Shown here piece by piece: positions 9,710-19,596 of a stretch of DNA of 64,000 nt. Below the pieces are notes generated by a model that searched no databases, was not told where the DNA came from, and was given only the letters and a program-made list of their open reading frames with translations. The DNA is taken from NCBI RefSeq assembly GCF_900089455.2, contig NZ_LT907988.1:4216001-4280000 (forward strand), given 5' to 3'. The stretch is from Orrella dioscoreae (lineage in GTDB: Bacteria; Pseudomonadota; Gammaproteobacteria; Burkholderiales; Burkholderiaceae_B). A program made the position numbers and the translations under genes. The stretch's first letter is position 1. Each line of letters begins with the position of its first letter.

Positions 9710-10036
9710 TTACTCGTGCAGCAACGTCACCAGCACCACGGCGTTCTCGCGGGCCCGCACGGCATGCTGTTGTCCGCCCGGCAGCACGACCAGCTGGCCG
9801 GCCGCCAGGGGACACAGGCGCTCGTCCGCGGTGACGTCCACCTGGCCCGCCAGGCATTGGATGGTGATTTCGGCCGCCACGTGGTGGGCCGGCAAGCCGT
9901 GGCCGGCGGCCAGCACCAGGCGCAGCAGCTGGACGCGCGGCGTCCTGAGCAGGCTGGTGCTGACGGCCCCGGGCGGCGTCTCGCCGTCCGGGAACAATTC
10001 GATGACTTCAAGAGGATGTGCGTGCTTCAAGGCCAT
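9710..10036 (-). CDS. Small single-domain cupin protein
   Basis: This 108-residue protein folds as one cupin beta-barrel: GHGLPAHHVAAEITIQCLAG fits the first cupin motif (His-His, Glu) and LPGGQQHAVRA fits the second. Such stand-alone cupins bind a metal and a small ligand, and their substrates are usually unknown. No signal peptide is seen. It is separated from narK1 by about 150 bases and from the M20 peptidase gene by 87, all on the minus strand. A role in nitrate respiration is not established. Confidence 0.8.
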   Translation of the reverse strand: MALKHAHPLEVIELFPDGETPPGAVSTSLLRTPRVQLLRLVLAAGHGLPAHHVAAEITIQCLAGQVDVTADERLCPLAAGQLVVLPGGQQHAVRARENAVVLVTLLHE

Positions 10037-10123
10037 GGCGGTTCTCCTCGACGCCGGGGCTGCCGACCCGCCGCCCCGGTTGTGGAGGGACGGCGACGCG
10101 CCGCCCCTTTCCCTCGCTGTTTG

Positions 10124-11440
10124 CTACCTGAGCTGCACCTTCGCCGCATCCAGGATCGTCAGCAACGGCCGATGCAGGGCCCGCAGGCTCTGGCCCTTCT
10201 CGACGTCCAGGTATTCCTTTTCCGCCGAGTGCGCGTGATCGCCCACGCCCGCGCCGATCCCCACCGTGGGAATGTTCATGCTCATGGGGATGTTGCCGTC
10301 GGTGCTGCTGCTGTTGGGACGGCCCTTCCACCCCTGCGCGCGCGTGGCGGCCAGGGCGATCTGCGCCAGGCGATGGTCCTCGGCGGTCTGGCCCGGCGGA
10401 CGGTCTCCCACCAGTTTGTAGTCCAGCGCGATGGGGCCGGTCTTGGTGGTGCGCGCCTTGTTCTCCTGCTCGGCCGCGGCCTTGATGATTTCAAGGAACT
10501 GCTGCTCCACCGAGGCCAGGTCCTTCATGGACGTCGAGCGCATGTCCACCAGCATCCACGCATCACTGGGAATGGCGTTCACCGAGGTGCCGCCGCCCAC
10601 CACGCCCACGCTGTAGGTCGTGCCCTTGGGCGCCTCCACCTTGCCGAACTCGGCCATGGCGTTGCCCAGCGCATACATCGGATTCACCATGCCGAAGGCG
10701 CGATAGCTGTGGCCGCCCGGGCCCTTGAAGTGCACCTCGTAGCGTTTGCTGCCCGGGCCTTCCAGCGTCACCTGCTCGGGATTCGAACCGTCCACGATGA
10801 TGGCGGACGTGATGCGGTCCTTGTACTCGCCCTTGCCGAACAGGTGCTTCACGCCCCGCAGGTCGCCCAGGCCTTCCTCGCCCACCGAGCCCACGAACAG
10901 CAGGTTCTCTTCCGTCTGGATGCCGGCCTGCTTCATGGCGCGCACATAGGCCAGCAGGGCCACCAGGCCACGCGTGTCATCGGCGATGCCCGGCGCCAGG
11001 ATCCTGGTGCCCTCGCGGCGGATCTTCAGGTCCTGCTCCAGCGGGAACACCGTGTCGATGTGCGCGATCACCGCGTGCACGTCCTTGCGCTTGGCCGTGC
11101 CTTCCCACAGCGCCAGCACATTGCCCTCTTCGTCGATCTTCGCGTCGAGGCCGGCCTCCTTCATCAGCGCGGCAAAGGCCTTGGCCTTTTTCTCCTCGCC
11201 GAAAGGCGGCGCGGGAATCTGCTGGAGCTGGATGTTCTGTTCGACGATGTTGTCGTGGTCCTTGTCCAGCAGGTCGGACAAGGCCTTGTACTCGGCGGAT
11301 TTCATCAACCGCGCCACTGCGGCATCGGCTTCCTGCGCCGACATCGCCAGGGCCGCCGGCGCGGCCCCCACCGACATCGCCACCAAGGCCAGCGACAGGC
11401 CCGCCCGTTGCAAACGCTTGTTCCATTGCAGCATGTGCAT
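10124..11440 (-). CDS. Secreted M20-family metallopeptidase
   Basis: The 438-residue product begins with a classic signal peptide (basic KRLQR, hydrophobic core, cleavage near AALA-MSAQ), so it is exported. The mature part is an M20/M28-like two-metal aminoacylase or dipeptidase: HIDTVF supplies the first metal histidine, the segment around ADDTRG a bridging aspartate, and GEEGLGD the catalytic Glu-Glu. A lid/dimerisation domain (GPGGHSYRAFGMVNP) lies between. The ATG at 11440, or a second one at 11434, follows AAGGGGA. Frames upstream of these lack a ribosome site. The substrate is not predictable. Confidence 0.9.
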   Translation of the reverse strand: MHMLQWNKRLQRAGLSLALVAMSVGAAPAALAMSAQEADAAVARLMKSAEYKALSDLLDKDHDNIVEQNIQLQQIPAPPFGEEKKAKAFAALMKEAGLDAKIDEEGNVLALWEGTAKRKDVHAVIAHIDTVFPLEQDLKIRREGTRILAPGIADDTRGLVALLAYVRAMKQAGIQTEENLLFVGSVGEEGLGDLRGVKHLFGKGEYKDRITSAIIVDGSNPEQVTLEGPGSKRYEVHFKGPGGHSYRAFGMVNPMYALGNAMAEFGKVEAPKGTTYSVGVVGGGTSVNAIPSDAWMLVDMRSTSMKDLASVEQQFLEIIKAAAEQENKARTTKTGPIALDYKLVGDRPPGQTAEDHRLAQIALAATRAQGWKGRPNSSSTDGNIPMSMNIPTVGIGAGVGDHAHSAEKEYLDVEKGQSLRALHRPLLTILDAAKVQLR

Positions 11441-11696
11441 GATTCCCCTTGAGATCGTTGAATGGCACGGCGCGGCCATGCCAGCCCCGCACGCGGCCAC
11501 GCCGCCGCAACCTTCAGGCGGGTGACACGATCTTGTAATGGGTGGGTTTGGAGACCGTCAATCCGACATGGTCCCGATGGCGCGCGGCCTCGCCCTGTGC
11601 GCCCCCCGTGGCTGCAACGTCTGGGTACAAAAATACCTCCACGCCGCGCCTTCGGCTTGCTACCCCCCGCGCCGCGCCGCCGCGCAACGCCCGCCC

Positions 11697-12641
11697 TTAT
11701 TGAAGGCCCCACGCCCACAGGCTCACCGTCACCACGCCCAGCAGGGTCGTCAGTGTGATGGTGGAGGCAGCCAGGCTCTGGCCGGCCTTGAAGCGCTCGG
11801 CCACCAGCCAGGCATTCACGCCGGTGGGAATCGAGGCATTCAGCACCAGCGCCATGGCCCAGTCGCGCGGCAGTGCCAGCGCCCAGCTGGCCGCCAGCAC
11901 GACGGCGGGCAGCAGGAGCAGCTTGAACGACGTGGACATCGCCGCCAGGTTGAGCTCGCCACGCAGGGAATACTTTTCAAGCGTCATGCCGATGGACAGC
12001 AGGGCCAGCGGCCCCGCCACCTGGGCGATGGGATCGATCACCGCCGACGCGATGCGCGGCAGGCTGAAGCCCAGCAGGTTGAACAGCAGGCCCACCACCA
12101 CCGCGATCACCAACGGCGAGCGCACCAGGTTGCGCACCACCAGCCGTCCGACGGCCACCACGCCCTGGCTGGCGGTGCCGTCCTCCTTGGCCGCGGCGCG
12201 TTCCATCAGGATCAGGCCCGCCATCATCATCAGCGGCAAGTGCACCGCGATCAGCAGGGACAGCGCCACCAGGCCGTCAGGTCCGACGAAGCTGTCCACC
12301 AGCGGCAGGCCGATGAAGACGTTGTTGGCGAAGGCGCCGGACAGGCCCGCGATGACGCCCACCTTGGCGTCGCGCTTGAAGAAGCGCCGGGCGATGAAGG
12401 TGCCCGCCGTCCACGTCACGATCACGCCGATGAAATAGGCCGCCCACAGCTTCACCGCCGAAGCCTCGCCCAGGTTCGCGTGCGCGAAGGTGCGGAAGAT
12501 GAGGACAGGCAGCGCGATCTTGAAGACCAGCTCGCCCAGCACGGCATCGGCGCCGGCCTTGAGTATCCGTGCCTTGGCAAGGACCCAGCCCAGCAGGATC
12601 AGGACGAAGATGGGGACGACGCTCAGCAGGACGGCGGACAC
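11697..12641 (-). CDS. AEC-family (auxin efflux carrier-like) permease
   Basis: This 314-residue membrane protein has about ten hydrophobic spans in two repeats of five. It carries the AEC/Mem_trans features GWVLAKARIL, the Asn-rich crossover SGAFANNVFIGLP in the first half and NASIPTGVNAWLVAERF in the second. Bacterial members move malonate, malate and similar carboxylates, or have unknown substrates. It is transcribed away from the aldo/keto reductase gene, with a shared upstream gap of about 130 bases. Confidence 0.9.
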   Translation of the reverse strand: MSAVLLSVVPIFVLILLGWVLAKARILKAGADAVLGELVFKIALPVLIFRTFAHANLGEASAVKLWAAYFIGVIVTWTAGTFIARRFFKRDAKVGVIAGLSGAFANNVFIGLPLVDSFVGPDGLVALSLLIAVHLPLMMMAGLILMERAAAKEDGTASQGVVAVGRLVVRNLVRSPLVIAVVVGLLFNLLGFSLPRIASAVIDPIAQVAGPLALLSIGMTLEKYSLRGELNLAAMSTSFKLLLLPAVVLAASWALALPRDWAMALVLNASIPTGVNAWLVAERFKAGQSLAASTITLTTLLGVVTVSLWAWGLQ

Positions 12642-12774
12642 GGCTTTCGGGCTTCTTGGTCAGGCGTGGCGGCCAGGCAGGGCTGGCCGGGAGGGATGAT
12701 GCGAGCTTAGCGTGCTTCCCCGCGCGATGCGAGCCTACAATCTCCCCTCCGCCAACCACTTCCCCCAGACAGCC

Positions 12775-13800
12775 ATGACCTTGCCCACGCGACACCTAGG
12801 CCCCTTCCCCGTCAGCGCCATCGGCCTGGGCTGCATGAACCTCAATCACGGCTACGCCGCCCCCACCTCGCAGGAGCAGGCCGAGCGCGTGCTGCTGACC
12901 GCGCTGGATGAGGGCGTGACCTTCTTCGACACCGCCACGCTCTATGGCTTCGGCGCCAACGAGATCCGCGTGGGCCAGATCCTGGGCAAGCACCGCCAGC
13001 GCTTCACGCTGGCCAGCAAGTGCGGCATGCAGGGCGTCGACGTGAACGGCGACGGCAAGCTCGTGCGCGTCATCGATGGCCGCGCCGCCACGCTCAAGGC
13101 CACCTGCGAAGACAGCCTGCGCCGCCTGGGCACCGACGTCATCGACCTGTATTACCTGCACCGCTGGGACAAGCAGGTGCCCATCGAGGAAAGCGTCGGC
13201 GCCCTGGCCGACCTGGTCCGCGAAGGCAAGATCCGCAGCATCGGCCTGTCGGAAGTGTCGGCCGACACGCTGCGCCGCGCGCATGCCGTGCACCCCATCA
13301 CCGCCGTGCAGACCGAGTATTCGCTGTGGACGCGCAACCCCGAGATCGCCGTGCTGGACGCCTGCCGCGACCTGGGCGTGACCTTCGTGGCCTTCAGCCC
13401 CGTGGGCCGCGGCTTCCTGTGCGGCCCGCTGGACATCGGCAGCTTCGGCCCCACCGACATCCGCGCCACCATGCCGCGCTTCAGCGCCGAGAACTATGCG
13501 GCGAACGCCAGGCTGCTGGCGGGCTACACGGCCATCGCCGAGGAAGCCGGCTGCACGCCGGCCCAGTTGGCGCTGGCCTGGCTGCTGCATCGCGGCGAGG
13601 ACATCATCCCGATCCCCGGCACGACCAGCGTGGAACACCTGCGCGAAGACCTGGCGGCGGCGGACGTCAAGCTGAGCGGCGCCCTCATGGCGAAGCTGGA
13701 TGCGTTCTTCCACCCCAAGGCGGTCGTGGGCAGCCGGTACAACGCGCAAGGGAATCGGGAGGTGGATACGGAGCAGTGGCCGGGCGAAGCCGCCGCCTGA
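12775..13800 (+). CDS. Aldo/keto reductase
   Basis: This 341-residue NADPH-dependent oxidoreductase has a TIM-barrel fold. The catalytic tetrad is recognisable as Asp and Tyr in FFDTATLYG, Lys in LASKCG and His in YYLHRWD. The C-terminal IPIPGTTS segment fits the nucleotide-phosphate-binding loop. It resembles the YakC/AKR13 group of general carbonyl reductases. I took the ATG at 12775 (MTLPTRHLG) because the family begins there; the frame is open for another 21 codons upstream. No strong ribosome site is present. Confidence 0.93.
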   Translation: MTLPTRHLGPFPVSAIGLGCMNLNHGYAAPTSQEQAERVLLTALDEGVTFFDTATLYGFGANEIRVGQILGKHRQRFTLASKCGMQGVDVNGDGKLVRVIDGRAATLKATCEDSLRRLGTDVIDLYYLHRWDKQVPIEESVGALADLVREGKIRSIGLSEVSADTLRRAHAVHPITAVQTEYSLWTRNPEIAVLDACRDLGVTFVAFSPVGRGFLCGPLDIGSFGPTDIRATMPRFSAENYAANARLLAGYTAIAEEAGCTPAQLALAWLLHRGEDIIPIPGTTSVEHLREDLAAADVKLSGALMAKLDAFFHPKAVVGSRYNAQGNREVDTEQWPGEAAA

Positions 13801-13834
13801 GCCCGGCCCAAGGGGAGGCCGGCTGCGATGCGCG

Positions 13835-14713
13835 TCAAACCCTGCCTTTCCAGGGCACCAGCCGCGCCTCCACCCAGCGCATCAACAGATCGAAGGCCCA
13901 GGCGAACACACCAATCACCAGGATGCCCATCACGACGAGGTCGGTGCGAAGGAAGTTCGAGGCGTTCAGCACGAGTTGGCCGACCCCCACGGATGCCGCC
14001 ACCATCTCCGCGGCAACCAGGGTGGTCCAACCGAAGCCGATGGCGATCCGCAACCCCACCAGGATCTCGGGCAGCGCGGCGGGCAGGATCACATGCCGGA
14101 TCAGTTGCCAACGCGTCGCCCCCATGGACAAGGCGGCGTTGACCTGCTCCAGGCTGGCGCCCCGAACACCCGCCTTGGCCGCCAGCGCAATGGGCGCGAA
14201 GCAGGCAAGGTAGATGAGCAGGATCTTGGATGTCTCGTCGATGCCGAACCAGATGACGATCAGTGGCAGGTAAGCCAAGGGCGGCAACGGCCGATAGAAC
14301 TCGATGGGAGGGTCCAGCAGGCCACGTGCGATACGGCTCACGCCCATCGCGATACCCGCGGGCACGGCCGTCACCACCGCCAGGAAGAAAGCGCCGAACA
14401 CCCGGATCGCGCTCCACTGGAGATGCACGGGCAGGGCTTCGCCGCCCTGGATGTTTCCGTCCCACGCATTCCGGAAAGCCTCCCACACCGCCGCTGGAGA
14501 CGGCAGGAAGAGCGGCGGCAGCCACTGGAAGTGCGTGGCCAGCCACCACAGCGCCCCCAGCGCCACGATGCACAGCACGCTGATGCGGCGCGATGACCCG
14601 CGTCCCGGCAACCGGAAAGCCTCGACGGCCGGCAGGCCCCCTCGCCGCCCGGCCTTGCAATGCCTCCCCCCGGGAACCGGCGTGCCGGCTGCCTGCGTGG
14701 CAGTCTCAGGCAT
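13835..14713 (-). CDS. tauC: Taurine-type ABC transporter permease TauC
   Basis: This 292-residue inner-membrane permease has about six spans and the BPD_transp_1 domain; the EAA-type loop lies near [25 protein letters not shown]. It forms the channel of the sulfonate importer with TauB. The ATG at 14713 overlaps the last eight bases of tauB, which suggests coupled translation. The frame stays open upstream but would lie inside tauB. The last gene of a tauA-tauB-tauC operon; no tauD dioxygenase follows. Confidence 0.9.
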   Translation of the reverse strand: MPETATQAAGTPVPGGRHCKAGRRGGLPAVEAFRLPGRGSSRRISVLCIVALGALWWLATHFQWLPPLFLPSPAAVWEAFRNAWDGNIQGGEALPVHLQWSAIRVFGAFFLAVVTAVPAGIAMGVSRIARGLLDPPIEFYRPLPPLAYLPLIVIWFGIDETSKILLIYLACFAPIALAAKAGVRGASLEQVNAALSMGATRWQLIRHVILPAALPEILVGLRIAIGFGWTTLVAAEMVAASVGVGQLVLNASNFLRTDLVVMGILVIGVFAWAFDLLMRWVEARLVPWKGRV

Positions 14714-15557
14714 GCGCCTGCTCCGGCTGCTGCGCTGGGGCGATCCAACCCAGCACGCGCTCGCGCCAGGCGATGAAATCCGGGGATGACTTGACCGTCC
14801 TGACGTTCTCGCCCGCCACATGGCGCTGGTTGAAGGACAGGGGATGGTCGTGCGCAATGCGGCCCGGACCGGGCGTCATCACCAGCAGCCGAGACGCCAG
14901 GAAGAGCGCCTCTTCGACATCGTGCGTGATCAACAGCAAGGTCTTGCCCGTGTCCCGCCACAACCGCAGCAGCAACGCCTGCAAGGATTCGCGGGTGAAC
15001 GCATCGAGGGCCCCCAAGGGCTCGTCCAGCAGCAGCAGGTCAGGATCGCTGGCCAGGGCGCGACCGATACCCACCCGCTGCTGCATGCCGCCGGACAATT
15101 GCCAGACCGGCGCCTGCGCAACATCCCGCAAGCCGACCTGGGCAAGCTTTTCGTCGGCCACCGCGTGGCGGCGGGCGTGGGCCACGCCTTGCAGACGAAG
15201 GCCCAGCGCGACGTTGTCGCGCACGTCCAGCCAGGGCATCAACGCGTGCTTCTGGAACACCACCCCGCGTTTGGCGCTGGGCCCGGTCACCGGCACGCCA
15301 TCGTGGACGATGACGCCGGCCGAGACGGGCGTGAAGCCTGCGATGCAATTGAGCAGCGTCGTCTTGCCGCAACCCGATGCCCCCAACACCACCACGAACT
15401 CGCCGGACGCGACCTCGAGGTCGATGTCAGACAGGGCCAGCGTTGCGGCGCTGCTCGCACCGCGGCCGTCCGACACATAGCGGACGGACACATCGCGCAG
15501 GCTCAGCAAGGAACGGCCAGCCTGGGCCGCCGCCCCTCGCCCGAGATCACTTGGCAC
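14706..15557 (-). CDS. tauB: Taurine-type ABC transporter ATPase TauB
   Basis: This 283-residue cytoplasmic ATPase energises sulfonate import. Visible motifs are Walker [11 protein letters not shown]-loop [11 protein letters not shown], signature LSGGMQQR, Walker [13 protein letters not shown] and H-loop ITHDVEEA. The C-terminal [15 protein letters not shown] tail is typical of TauB. The start is a GTG at 15557 lying 11 bases inside the end of tauA, so translation is probably coupled. Next to an alkanesulfonate monooxygenase gene, a role in scavenging sulfur from organosulfonates is likely. Confidence 0.92.
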   Translation of the reverse strand: MPSDLGRGAAAQAGRSLLSLRDVSVRYVSDGRGASSAATLALSDIDLEVASGEFVVVLGASGCGKTTLLNCIAGFTPVSAGVIVHDGVPVTGPSAKRGVVFQKHALMPWLDVRDNVALGLRLQGVAHARRHAVADEKLAQVGLRDVAQAPVWQLSGGMQQRVGIGRALASDPDLLLLDEPLGALDAFTRESLQALLLRLWRDTGKTLLLITHDVEEALFLASRLLVMTPGPGRIAHDHPLSFNQRHVAGENVRTVKSSPDFIAWRERVLGWIAPAQQPEQAHA

Positions 15558-16578
15558 GCGCGACCCAGGTCGGGTTCACGCCCGCCGAGTAATCCGGCAA
15601 TACGTGCTGGATCGTGCCTTGCGCCTTCAGGAATTCGGCGGTCGCCGCCAGGGACTTCGCCGCCTGAGACGCCTTGCCGCCGCCCAGCCACTTGGCCGAG
15701 GCTTGCTCGGCCGGCGGCACGAAGGCATAAAGCGCTAGGCTCCCGGGCACCAGGGCCGCCTCCGCGCCACTCCACTTCGCCACGGCCCTGACCTGCGCCG
15801 ACTCGGGAGTCCATGCCGCCTTGTCCTGGACATAGGCACGGTCCGCATCGGCCAACACCTGCACGAACTGTGTCAAGAACGCATCGTGTTCCTTGGCGAA
15901 TGCCCGGGTCACGGCCAGCGCATCGAAGGTCGCCTTACCGGTATGCGCGGCGATCTGGCCCGAGGTGATCAGCACCGTGCCACTTTGCTTCACCTTCGCC
16001 AGCACCGGATCCCAGATGAAAGTGGCATCGATGTCGCCGCGCTCCCAGGCAGCCAGGATCTCGGGCGGACGCAAGTTGAGCGTGCGCACGTCCTTGGCCG
16101 CCAATCCGGCGCCCTCCAGCGCCACCAAGGTGTGGAAATGCGTGGTCGAGACATACGGCACACCGATCTTCTTGCCTTTCAGGCCAGCGACGGACTCGAC
16201 GCCCGAGCCCTTGCGCGCGACCAGTGCCTCAGCGTCGTTGATGTTGTCCAGTATCCAGAAGATCTCTACGGGAACGCCTTGCGACAGCGCGGATGCAAAT
16301 GGCGAGGACCCTGCCTCCCCGATATGGATCGCGCCCGAGGCCAGTGCGCGCGCCACCTCGGCGCCGCTTCCCAGCTTGCGGTACGTGACCTTGTAGCCGG
16401 TGCGTTCCTCGACAGCCTTGGTCTCCTGCGCATGGCGCCAGGGCAGCACCATGTCCTGGTAGCCGATAACGACTTCCCTGGACTGAGCCGCCGAAGGCTG
16501 CCCCCAGGCGACGGCACTCAGGGCAACAGCCCCCAACAGGATGCGGACGTTGCGGGAGAGGACTGCGGATAGCGCCAT
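15547..16578 (-). CDS. tauA: Taurine-type ABC transporter substrate-binding protein TauA
   Basis: This 343-residue periplasmic binding protein has a signal peptide ending near PSAAQS. It shows the TauA/SsuA hallmarks: [32 protein letters not shown] and [15 protein letters not shown]. It would capture taurine or a related sulfonate and deliver it to TauC-TauB. I chose the ATG at 16578, preceded by TGGAG, over an upstream in-frame start that would add 32 residues before the signal peptide. It is divergent from ssuD across about 230 bases, where sulfate-starvation control (CysB/Cbl type) would be expected. Confidence 0.92.
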   Translation of the reverse strand: MALSAVLSRNVRILLGAVALSAVAWGQPSAAQSREVVIGYQDMVLPWRHAQETKAVEERTGYKVTYRKLGSGAEVARALASGAIHIGEAGSSPFASALSQGVPVEIFWILDNINDAEALVARKGSGVESVAGLKGKKIGVPYVSTTHFHTLVALEGAGLAAKDVRTLNLRPPEILAAWERGDIDATFIWDPVLAKVKQSGTVLITSGQIAAHTGKATFDALAVTRAFAKEHDAFLTQFVQVLADADRAYVQDKAAWTPESAQVRAVAKWSGAEAALVPGSLALYAFVPPAEQASAKWLGGGKASQAAKSLAATAEFLKAQGTIQHVLPDYSAGVNPTWVARAK

Positions 16579-16686
16579 GAAGACTCCAGACACGTAAATG
16601 ACACGCCCTGGCGGACGCGGAAGTGACGAAGTATGGAACGCGGCAAGAGGCAGCCGAACGATGGATTTGATCATTGCTTATGGGAT

Positions 16687-16729
16687 CTTGCGCTCGCAAG
16701 CCAACAGCACCGGGCATGACGACATGCCC
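16687..16729. promoter_or_regulatory. Two palindromes in the tauA-ssuD divergent promoter region
   Basis: CTTGCG-CT-CGCAAG (16687-16700) and GGGCATG-ACGA-CATGCCC (16712-16729) are perfect inverted repeats lying between the divergent tauA and ssuD genes. They could be operators or transcript hairpins. Neither is followed by a T-run, so they are not terminators. Confidence 0.4.
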
Positions 16730-16807
16730 AATCAATCGTTACCGCCGACGCTCGTCACTGGCTAGGATGCTCGGTTGGGCATCGATGACAAGCCGAAGGA
16801 CAAGGAC

Positions 16808-17953
16808 ATGAGCATCCAACTGCATTGGTACCTTCCCACCAATGGCGATAGCCGCGACATCACGGGGTCGGGTGACGACTCGCATCGCATCAAGGGCGTG
16901 GCCGGGGATTTCCGGGCGCCCACGCTCGACTACCTGAAGCTGGTGGCTGGCGCGGCGGAAACACTGGGGTTCAGCTCGGTGCTTACCCCGACGGGCACAT
17001 GGTGTGAAGACGCCTGGATCACCACCGCCGCGCTCTCCCAGCACACCCGCCGGCTGAAGTTCCTGGTGGCCTTCCGGCCAGGGTTCATCTCTCCCACCCT
17101 CGCCGCCCACCAGGCGGCCACCCTCCAGCGCCTGACGGGTGGGCGGCTCAACATCAATATCGTCACCGGCGGCGACCCGGTCGAGCAGAAGCGCTTCGGC
17201 GACCATGCCTCGCATGACGAACGCTATGCGCGCACGGGGGAATTCCTGCACATCTTCCGCAGCCTGGGCGCTCAGGCCGTTGCGGGCCCCGCGCTGGATT
17301 TCTCTGGCGACCACTATCGCATCGAGGGAGCGCGGCTGTCGGCGTCGCCGCATCCCGCCCCTCCCGTTTTTTTTGGCGGCGCCAGCCCGGCCGCCGAACA
17401 CGTTGCGGCCCGCCATGCCGACGTCTATCTGGCCTGGGGCGAAACCCCGGCACAGATACGCGAGCGCCAGGCACGCGTGTCCGCGCTGGCACGTGAACAC
17501 GGACGCTCCCTGGCGTTCGGCATTCGTCTGCACGTGATCAGCCGGGATACCGAAGCAGAGGCTTGGGCGCAAGCCGACCGTCTGCTCGCACGCGTCGACC
17601 CCGCGCGCGTCAGCGAGGCGCTCGCGCTATTCAGCCGCACGGAATCGGTGGGACAGCAGCGCATGACCGGATTCGTGAGGGAACACGGCGAGCGCATCGT
17701 CCAGGAAGGCTTGTCGGCGAGATCTCTCGAGATCGCGCCGAACCTCTGGGCCGGCTACGGCCTGGTTCGGGGCGGCGCAGGAACCGCGCTGGTTGGCAGC
17801 CACACACAGATCGCGGATCGCATCGCCGAATATCATGCCCTGGGCCTCACCCATTTCATCCTGTCGGGACAACCGCACATGGAAGAGGCCTACTGGTTCG
17901 CGGAAGGAGCGGGCAGCGTGCTGCGCGAACGCGGGCTGTGGCAGCCGGATTGA
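16808..17953 (+). CDS. ssuD: FMN-dependent alkanesulfonate monooxygenase SsuD
   Basis: SsuD uses FMNH2 and oxygen to split alkanesulfonates into aldehyde and sulfite, releasing sulfur for cysteine synthesis. The 381-residue length equals that of E. coli SsuD. The luciferase-like TIM barrel shows WYLPTNGD, SVLTPTGTWCEDAW, RLNINIVTGGD and PHPAPPVFFGGAS in the expected order. I chose the ATG at 16808, which follows AAGGACAAGGAC. The flavin reductase partner (SsuE) is not in the window. The gene sits between two sulfonate-type ABC transporters and probably serves both. Confidence 0.94.
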   Translation: MSIQLHWYLPTNGDSRDITGSGDDSHRIKGVAGDFRAPTLDYLKLVAGAAETLGFSSVLTPTGTWCEDAWITTAALSQHTRRLKFLVAFRPGFISPTLAAHQAATLQRLTGGRLNINIVTGGDPVEQKRFGDHASHDERYARTGEFLHIFRSLGAQAVAGPALDFSGDHYRIEGARLSASPHPAPPVFFGGASPAAEHVAARHADVYLAWGETPAQIRERQARVSALAREHGRSLAFGIRLHVISRDTEAEAWAQADRLLARVDPARVSEALALFSRTESVGQQRMTGFVREHGERIVQEGLSARSLEIAPNLWAGYGLVRGGAGTALVGSHTQIADRIAEYHALGLTHFILSGQPHMEEAYWFAEGAGSVLRERGLWQPD

Positions 17954-17996
17954 CTGGCGGTCAGCAGCGGCGGACGGCCCCGGTCGTCAAGCCAGG

Positions 17997-18731
17997 TTAC
18001 AGCGCATGCGCGCCATGCAGCTCAGCCAGCGCGCGCTCCTTCAGTTCGCCCAGGACGGCATCCCCCCGCGCGCGCGGGTGCGCCAGCGCCACGTCCAGCC
18101 TCGCGCATACGCGCCCTGGACGCGCGCCCAGCACGATGACCTCATCGCCAAGATACAAGGCCTCGTCGATGTCGTGCGTGACCAGCAGAATGGAGATGCC
18201 GTAGCGGCCGATCAGGTCCAGCACCAGCTGCTGCAAGGCCATGCGGGTGAAGGCATCCACCGCGCTGAACGGCTCATCCAGCAGCAGCACCTGCGGCCGG
18301 GAATACAGGCCCCGCGCAATCGCGGCGCGCTGCGCCATGCCGCCCGACAGCTGCTTGGGCAAGGCCTGCTCGAAACCGGTCAGGCCCACCGCGTCGATCA
18401 GGTCCTGCACCCAGGCGCGGTCCGGCTGGCGGCCGCTGTCCAGGAAGCCGATGTTCTCGGCCACCGTCAGCCACGGCATCAGGCGCGGCTCCTGGAAGAC
18501 ATACGAAATGGGCGCCTGCCTGCGCGCATCAATGGCATCGCCCCGGCGCACCTGGCCCCGGAAGTCGTCATCCAGGCCCGCGGCAATGCGCAGCAGCGTA
18601 CTCTTGCCGCAGCCGCTCGGGCCCAGCAAGGCAAGGACCTGCCTTTCCACCAGGCTGAATTCGACGTCCTCCAGCACCTTGCTGGCGCCGAACCACTTTT
18701 CCTCGACCTTCACGTTGAGCAGAATCGACAT
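17997..18731 (-). CDS. ssuB: Sulfonate/nitrate-type ABC transporter ATPase (SsuB-like)
   Basis: This 244-residue ATPase has Walker A GPSGCGKST, Q-loop VFQEPRLMPW, signature LSGGMAQR, Walker B VLLLDEPFSAVD and H-loop VTHDIDEA. It belongs to the NitT/TauT ATPase family that serves sulfonate, taurine, nitrate and similar importers. It is the third gene of a minus-strand binding protein-permease-ATPase operon and converges with ssuD. The sulfonate assignment comes from that neighbourhood, since the ATPase sequence does not fix the substrate. Confidence 0.85.
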   Translation of the reverse strand: MSILLNVKVEEKWFGASKVLEDVEFSLVERQVLALLGPSGCGKSTLLRIAAGLDDDFRGQVRRGDAIDARRQAPISYVFQEPRLMPWLTVAENIGFLDSGRQPDRAWVQDLIDAVGLTGFEQALPKQLSGGMAQRAAIARGLYSRPQVLLLDEPFSAVDAFTRMALQQLVLDLIGRYGISILLVTHDIDEALYLGDEVIVLGARPGRVCARLDVALAHPRARGDAVLGELKERALAELHGAHAL

Positions 18732-18743
18732 GGCAGTCTCCGC

Positions 18744-19595
18744 TCAACCCGGCTTGCCAGCGTAGCTGTCGCGCCACCCCAGGCCCCGGGTCTCCAAGGC
18801 CCGTAACACCGAGTCCGTGAGCTTGCCCATCACGGCCAGCAGGATGATGGCCACCAGCACCAGGTCCGGCCGCGAGGTTTCCCGCCCATCCGTGAGCAGG
18901 TAGCCGATGCCCTTGGTCGCGGCCAGCAGCTCGGCGGCCACCACGCACAGCCAGGCCATCGACAAGGCCTGGCGCAAGCCCGTGAACAGATAAGGCAGCG
19001 CGGCCGGCACGAAGATGTGCCGCACCAGGCGATAGCTGGAGAACTGGTACAGCGCCCCCACTTCCACCAACTTGCGGTCCACGTTGCGGATGCCCGCGAC
19101 CAGGTTCAGGTACACGGGAAAGAATGCGCCGATGGCGATCAGGGTGATCTTCGAGGCCTCGTCGATGCCCAGCCAGATCAGCAGCAGCGGCACCCAGGCC
19201 AATCCCGGCACCGCGCGCAATGCCTGGAAGCTGGGCTCCAGGTACGCTTCGGCGCGACGGCTGAGCCCGACCCAGGTGCCGATGAACAGCGCCAGCGCCG
19301 CACCGATGGCGAATCCGCTGAAGACCCGGAACGTGCTGATGCCGATATGCTGCCACAGCGGGCCGTGCGCCAGGTCCAGGATGGTCTCGAAGACCTGGGA
19401 GGGAGCCGGCATCAGGTAGTCGGGCATGCGGCCGGATCGAACCAGGCCTTCCAGCGCCGCGAAAACGAGTATCGGAAGCGCCAGGCCACGCAACCATCCG
19501 GGCAACCGCCAGGCACCGCCGCCAGGCCGCGCCTGGGAGCTTGAGCGAGCCAGCGGCTCGCTCAGGTAGACACTGCCCTCCGGGCCATGACTCAC
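18744..19595 (-). CDS. ssuC: Sulfonate-type ABC transporter permease (SsuC-like)
   Basis: This 283-residue permease has about six membrane spans and a BPD_transp_1 domain, with the segment RAVPGLAWVPLLLIWLGIDEASKI that is conserved in SsuC/TauC proteins. The GTG at 19595 is the preferred start: it follows AAGGAG by seven bases and lies one base beyond the stop of the binding-protein gene. The frame stays open 13 codons further upstream. The gene is 12 bases from the ATPase gene, so the three form one operon. Confidence 0.86.
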   Translation of the reverse strand: MSHGPEGSVYLSEPLARSSSQARPGGGAWRLPGWLRGLALPILVFAALEGLVRSGRMPDYLMPAPSQVFETILDLAHGPLWQHIGISTFRVFSGFAIGAALALFIGTWVGLSRRAEAYLEPSFQALRAVPGLAWVPLLLIWLGIDEASKITLIAIGAFFPVYLNLVAGIRNVDRKLVEVGALYQFSSYRLVRHIFVPAALPYLFTGLRQALSMAWLCVVAAELLAATKGIGYLLTDGRETSRPDLVLVAIILLAVMGKLTDSVLRALETRGLGWRDSYAGKPG

Positions 19596-19596
19596 C

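Noticed and set aside
17367-17374. T8 run inside ssuD as a phase-variation tract
   Set aside because: It encodes Val-Phe-Phe of the conserved PVFFGGAS motif and is a single short run, so no switching is proposed.
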